Source: Bacillota bacterium
GTDB lineage: Bacteria; Bacillota; Clostridia; Acetivibrionales; DTU013
Direction of reading: 5' to 3'
NCBI GenBank assembly: GCA_023435745.1
Contig: JAEZMD010000014.1
Location: forward strand, 1-64,000
DNA: 64,000 nt
The notes beneath the pieces were generated by a model. The model was not told the DNA's origin, did not search any database, and worked only from the letters and a program-made list of their open reading frames with translations. Position numbers and translations under genes: made by a program. Below, piece by piece: positions 61,241-64,000 of the stretch. Numbering within the stretch: position 1 is the stretch's first letter; every line of letters begins with the position of its first letter.

Positions 61241-62029
61241 CTATTCAAGAATTTGTTTCAATTCATCAAACACTTTTGGACTTGATACAATTATATTATT
61301 ACCATTTATGCATTCAAGAACAGATGAATTATTGTCGTGCTTATAATGCCCTACCTCTGCGCCTGCTTCTGTAGCAATTAATCTGGCAGCAGCCACATCC
61401 CAAGGAGATAATTTACCTTCATAAAATCCTTGCATTCTTCCACACGCTACCCAACATATGTCCAGAGCGGGAGAGCCTAACCTTCGTAAATCTCTTATAT
61501 GCAGGAGAACCCTCCCTAACCGGCTTATTATTTCTTGAATATCGTCTTTCTTATGAGGAAAACCAGTTCCAATTACACAGGTTCTTAATTCTGATACATC
61601 TTTAACTATTATCTTGTTACCATTCAAAAATGCACCCGAGTTTTCGGAAGCATAGAACATTTCATCAAGGAATGGATTGTAAACAACGCCACATTTAACT
61701 TTATAATTTACTGCATAAGCAATTGAAACTGCAACCTGATATTGGTTGTTAGCATACCCAACAGTGCCGTCAATTGGGTCAATAATCCACGTTGGTTCCT
61801 TCAAAGATTGACTTTCGTGCTCTTTATCTTCTTCAGAAAGTATTCTATGGTTACAAAATAACTTGTTAATCTCTGCTTGAATTATATCGTTTGATGCTAA
61901 ATCTGCTGTCGTAACAAGCTCATAGCCATCTTTTACAGACTCGCTATATTGCTTTGTATCTCTCAGTTCTTTAATTTTTGTTCCAGCAAGTTTTGCTATC
62001 CGAATTGCTTCGGTCAATATCGTGTCCAT
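61241..62029 (-). CDS. Inositol monophosphatase family protein
   Basis: A 262-residue metal-dependent phosphatase. LSEEDKE, IDPIDGTVGYAN and SPWDVAAARLIATEAGA are the three metal-binding signatures; the usual GT.NF is GTVGYAN here. Family members split inositol phosphate, fructose-1,6-bisphosphate or 3'-phosphoadenosine compounds; specificity is unknown. ATG 62029 has GGGGGG 9 bases upstream. It is 70 bases after the QueG-like gene on the same strand. Confidence 0.88.
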   Translation of the reverse strand: MDTILTEAIRIAKLAGTKIKELRDTKQYSESVKDGYELVTTADLASNDIIQAEINKLFCNHRILSEEDKEHESQSLKEPTWIIDPIDGTVGYANNQYQVAVSIAYAVNYKVKCGVVYNPFLDEMFYASENSGAFLNGNKIIVKDVSELRTCVIGTGFPHKKDDIQEIISRLGRVLLHIRDLRRLGSPALDICWVACGRMQGFYEGKLSPWDVAAARLIATEAGAEVGHYKHDNNSSVLECINGNNIIVSSPKVFDELKQILE

Positions 62030-62099
62030 GTAAATTTGCCCCCCGCCGATTACTGTCAATTGAATTTGATATTATACGTATTGCCTGCATATGTTCTTA

Positions 62100-62792
62100 T
62101 TAATAATTCAACGCACTTCTCGTCCAAGGACAATTTGATATACAAAGAGCGCATAAAGTTTCTTCAATTCCCAAATTTTCTTTTGCATGGCTTCGAGCAG
62201 CAGGTCTACAAGCATGTGCATCAAAGAAAACACTTCTATCAACTCCTGCCTCCCAAAGCTCACCTTTAACGGCTTTTCCGGGACATACATTTACACATAT
62301 ATTACATTCCGGGTCGCATAAAGACTTACTTATTGGAACGCCGCATTCAAGATGAGCATTTGTAAGAACAACTATTATTCTTAATGCAGAGCCAAATTCC
62401 TTTGTAACAAGGGTAGCACATTTACCGATAAATCCTACCCCTGCTAGTGTTGCAACTGTTTTATGAGGTAGTACTGTCCTGTAATCGGTATCTTGGACAA
62501 TCATTGTCTGTGCCTTAGCTAAAGCCTTGTACTCTTTTTCAATCAATTTATTAGCAGTATGTATAGCCAACTGAGGAAGTCGTTTATTAATCGGAGCAAA
62601 TTCACTCCAATATTGCCGCGCATCACCATTCATGTTGTCCTGCATCGCTTTCCTTGAATAAGCTAACCCAATGACAATCCCATAGTCAAAATTTTCTCTT
62701 ATATTCTTGGGAAGATCGGTTAAATCTGCAAAACCAACTATGGAAGCTCCTAATGAAAACAATTCGTTTCTTATTTCATCTGATAATCCCAA
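62100..62792 (-). CDS. 4Fe-4S double-cluster protein related to epoxyqueuosine reductase
   Basis: A 230-residue protein. The C-terminal part has CDPECNICVNVCPGKAVKG and CALCISNCPW, ferredoxin-like pairs as in QueG, and GVGFIGKCATLVT is the QueG-like region that contacts the cofactor. It is shorter than QueG (about 340-380 residues) and lacks its HEAT-like C-terminus, so it may not reduce epoxyqueuosine. It starts at TTG 62792 with AGGGGG 7 bases upstream. Confidence 0.78.
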   Translation of the reverse strand: MGLSDEIRNELFSLGASIVGFADLTDLPKNIRENFDYGIVIGLAYSRKAMQDNMNGDARQYWSEFAPINKRLPQLAIHTANKLIEKEYKALAKAQTMIVQDTDYRTVLPHKTVATLAGVGFIGKCATLVTKEFGSALRIIVVLTNAHLECGVPISKSLCDPECNICVNVCPGKAVKGELWEAGVDRSVFFDAHACRPAARSHAKENLGIEETLCALCISNCPWTRSALNY

Positions 62793-62842
62793 ATTAGTAC
62801 CCCCTAGTCTTATTCTATGTTACATCAGGGCGAAACAAATGG

Positions 62843-62971
62843 TTAACTTACCTTCCGCCGTCTAAATCTAATAATAATTATTATATTAATAATTGCAATA
62901 AGCACAAAACAGATACTATAAATGGGATTAAAGCCGTCATTTTTTTCTTTATCATTTTTGGGGTTTGGCAT
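62843..62971 (-). CDS. Small membrane peptide, 42 residues
   Basis: A 42-codon frame begins five bases after the stop of the choloylglycine-hydrolase-like gene. It has a polar start (PNPKNDKEKND), one helix of Ile/Leu (about 17-35) and a strongly basic end RFRRRK, a typical single-span topology. The ribosome site (GATGAG) is weak, and the codons are AT-rich. Probably cotranslated with the hydrolase; function unknown. Confidence 0.45.
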   Translation of the reverse strand: MPNPKNDKEKNDGFNPIYSICFVLIAIINIIIIIRFRRRKVS

Positions 62972-62976
62972 ACTTA

Positions 62977-63840
62977 TTAGCTCATCTGCAAAAATGCCGA
63001 TTTCCCAATTTGCATTTCAACCGGATTCTCGAAACCTTTGAAGCCTTCAATTGTTCCTTTTTCAATATTAACCCTCCAGATCCTGGCGAAATCCTGCTTT
63101 ACAGCAATAAAAACTTCGCCTTTTTCAGGATCGAATACCATAGAACTCTGTGTAGGATACGCACTGAATTCTTGTATAGTGTTTTGCAGAACATCAAAAC
63201 CTTTATCTATATCAAAAGTATCAATGTGTTCAGAAATATACTCGTACGCTGCCCCGTACCTGTCACTGCCGACGCCGTATACATCCCTGTAATTTTTATT
63301 TTTCAGCTCTGAATATGCAAAATTAGTCATTACAATAAACTTACCGTTTATCATGCTAATCACATTCTCGTTATCACCGGCTTCAAGAACCATGGCATTC
63401 CCTGTCCGATCAGCAAATAGATCATGTGTTGTAAGGTAATGGTTTACAACCTGCTTATTACTAATATATTCAAGAATATCATCAACACTATTGTTATAAA
63501 ATGGAGACCTCGCGGCAAAATCATGCATATCAATTTGATTTTCAGACAACTCTTCCACAATCGGCGCATCAGGATATAACTGCTCCATTGCCACAAAAAA
63601 GCCATTTTCATTCATTGCGACCGTTGACGCAAGATTTCCGTATATGTCAAAGTCCATATGAAACACTTTTACACCGTCGATATTTGATATCGCATATCTG
63701 ATTTTTGTGTCGGGATAATCAAAATTCATTCCATATACAGTGTTTTGAGAATAGACTGCAAAACTTGTACAAGCTGATACCTGGGAATACGAAAGCATCG
63801 TTATTATTAAAATAATTAAAAGGGCATGCAATTTCTTCAT
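62977..63840 (-). CDS. Secreted linear-amide C-N hydrolase (choloylglycine hydrolase family)
   Basis: A 287-residue Ntn-hydrolase. A signal peptide (about 1-23, ending VSA) is directly followed by Cys24-Thr-Ser-Phe, the N-terminal nucleophile after cleavage, and GMNFDYP is the following conserved stretch. Family members hydrolyse bile salts, penicillin V or acyl amides; external location and lack of specific residues leave the substrate open. Its ATG overlaps the stop of the gene to the right by four bases (ATGA), so it is in an operon. Confidence 0.82.
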   Translation of the reverse strand: MKKLHALLIILIITMLSYSQVSACTSFAVYSQNTVYGMNFDYPDTKIRYAISNIDGVKVFHMDFDIYGNLASTVAMNENGFFVAMEQLYPDAPIVEELSENQIDMHDFAARSPFYNNSVDDILEYISNKQVVNHYLTTHDLFADRTGNAMVLEAGDNENVISMINGKFIVMTNFAYSELKNKNYRDVYGVGSDRYGAAYEYISEHIDTFDIDKGFDVLQNTIQEFSAYPTQSSMVFDPEKGEVFIAVKQDFARIWRVNIEKGTIEGFKGFENPVEMQIGKSAFLQMS

Positions 63841-64000
63841 ACGCAGCCTCTTTTCGTTTTACACTCGTTAAATTTCGCAAATCGTTCTATACAGCCTTCT
63901 ATAACTTTTTGCAGCTTTTTAGTCTGTTTTACTCCGTCCTCATACCATATATTTTTTACCGTCATGGTACATGACTTCCTGTCAGCAACTGCTTCCACCC
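63837..64000 (-). CDS. C-terminal fragment, possibly winged-helix DNA-glycosylase-like
   Basis: The last 54 codons of a gene that begins beyond the right edge. The tail VKNIWYEDGVKQTKKLQK followed by RFAKFNEC resembles the end of winged-helix proteins of the YcaQ/AlkZ-like group, but the call rests on one short stretch and may be wrong. It overlaps the hydrolase start by four bases. Confidence 0.4.
   Translation of the reverse strand, partial: VEAVADRKSCTMTVKNIWYEDGVKQTKKLQKVIEGCIERFAKFNECKTKRGCV
63899..63932 (-). repeat. Gene-fragment repeat, copy 2
   Basis: The partner of the stretch at 61205-61238, here inside the partial coding sequence at the right edge. Thirty of 34 bases agree, and both copies encode VKQTKKLQK. 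Confidence 0.55.

Noticed and set aside
62100..62792. Naming the ferredoxin-like protein QueG
   Set aside because: The protein is over 100 residues shorter than QueG and lacks its C-terminal helical domain.

Overview
The window looks like a chromosomal segment of a Gram-positive, probably spore-forming anaerobe of the class Clostridia. The evidence is the gene order (miaB-ylbF-mutS-mutL-miaA-hfq facing lexA; iscR-iscS-iscU-mnmA; ylxM-ffh-rpsP-khpA-rimM-trmD then rplS-rbgA-rnhB), strong AGGAGG-type ribosome binding sites, frequent TTG and GTG starts, a Firmicutes-type SOS box, SLH-domain surface proteins and a ThiI without a rhodanese domain. The arrangement resembles Acetivibrio/Ruminiclostridium-type genomes, but this is inference and no species call is made. 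No tRNA, rRNA or CRISPR array was recognised.

Region by region: 1-3.5 kb holds the end of a zinc alcohol dehydrogenase, a large FAD-dependent oxidoreductase and an SDR dehydrogenase (a catabolic fragment). 3.5-4.6 kb is a decayed stretch with a ruined ABC-transporter ATPase. 4.6-14 kb runs on the plus strand through a secreted GH3 hexosaminidase, miaB, a YlbF-family protein, mutS, mutL, miaA and hfq, and ends at a bidirectional terminator against lexA. LexA and a YneA-like LysM division inhibitor diverge from a short region carrying three SOS boxes. 15.2-18.9 kb (minus) has a TPR membrane glycosyltransferase-like protein and an SLH-GH18 protein. 19-28.9 kb (plus) has nifZ-thiI, VanW, DUF2225, an AIR-synthase-like protein, glyA, rarA and larA. 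29-32.5 kb is the Fe-S/thiouridine operon iscR-iscS-iscU-mnmA, with a likely IscR-type operator. 32.6-39.4 kb is mixed: a secreted protein of unknown function, a PHP phosphatase, an M18 aminopeptidase, an LCP ligase, a polysaccharide deacetylase and a Xer-type recombinase with a 28-bp palindrome behind it. 39.6-47.5 kb carries a chemoreceptor, an unusual RnfD-RnfC fusion coupled to a CoA-binding protein, a GntR regulator, purB and an aminotransferase. 47.6-59 kb (minus) is the translation and ribosome-biogenesis block, interrupted by two unknown genes between trmD and rplS. 59-64 kb is an accessory end: a 262-bp palindromic element, a two-gene nucleotidyltransferase toxin-antitoxin-like module with its own operator, an inositol-monophosphatase-like protein, a QueG-like ferredoxin protein and a secreted Ntn-hydrolase.

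Functional links: two cysteine desulfurases are each next to their own sulfur acceptors (NifZ with ThiI; IscS with IscU and MnmA), so 4-thiouridine, 2-thiouridine and Fe-S supply, which MiaB also needs, are all encoded within about 26 kb. The items most worth a second look are the RnfD-RnfC fusion pair, the palindromic element present in a long and a short form 30 kb apart, the toxin-antitoxin-like pair, the recombinase palindrome and the possible attenuator in front of purB.
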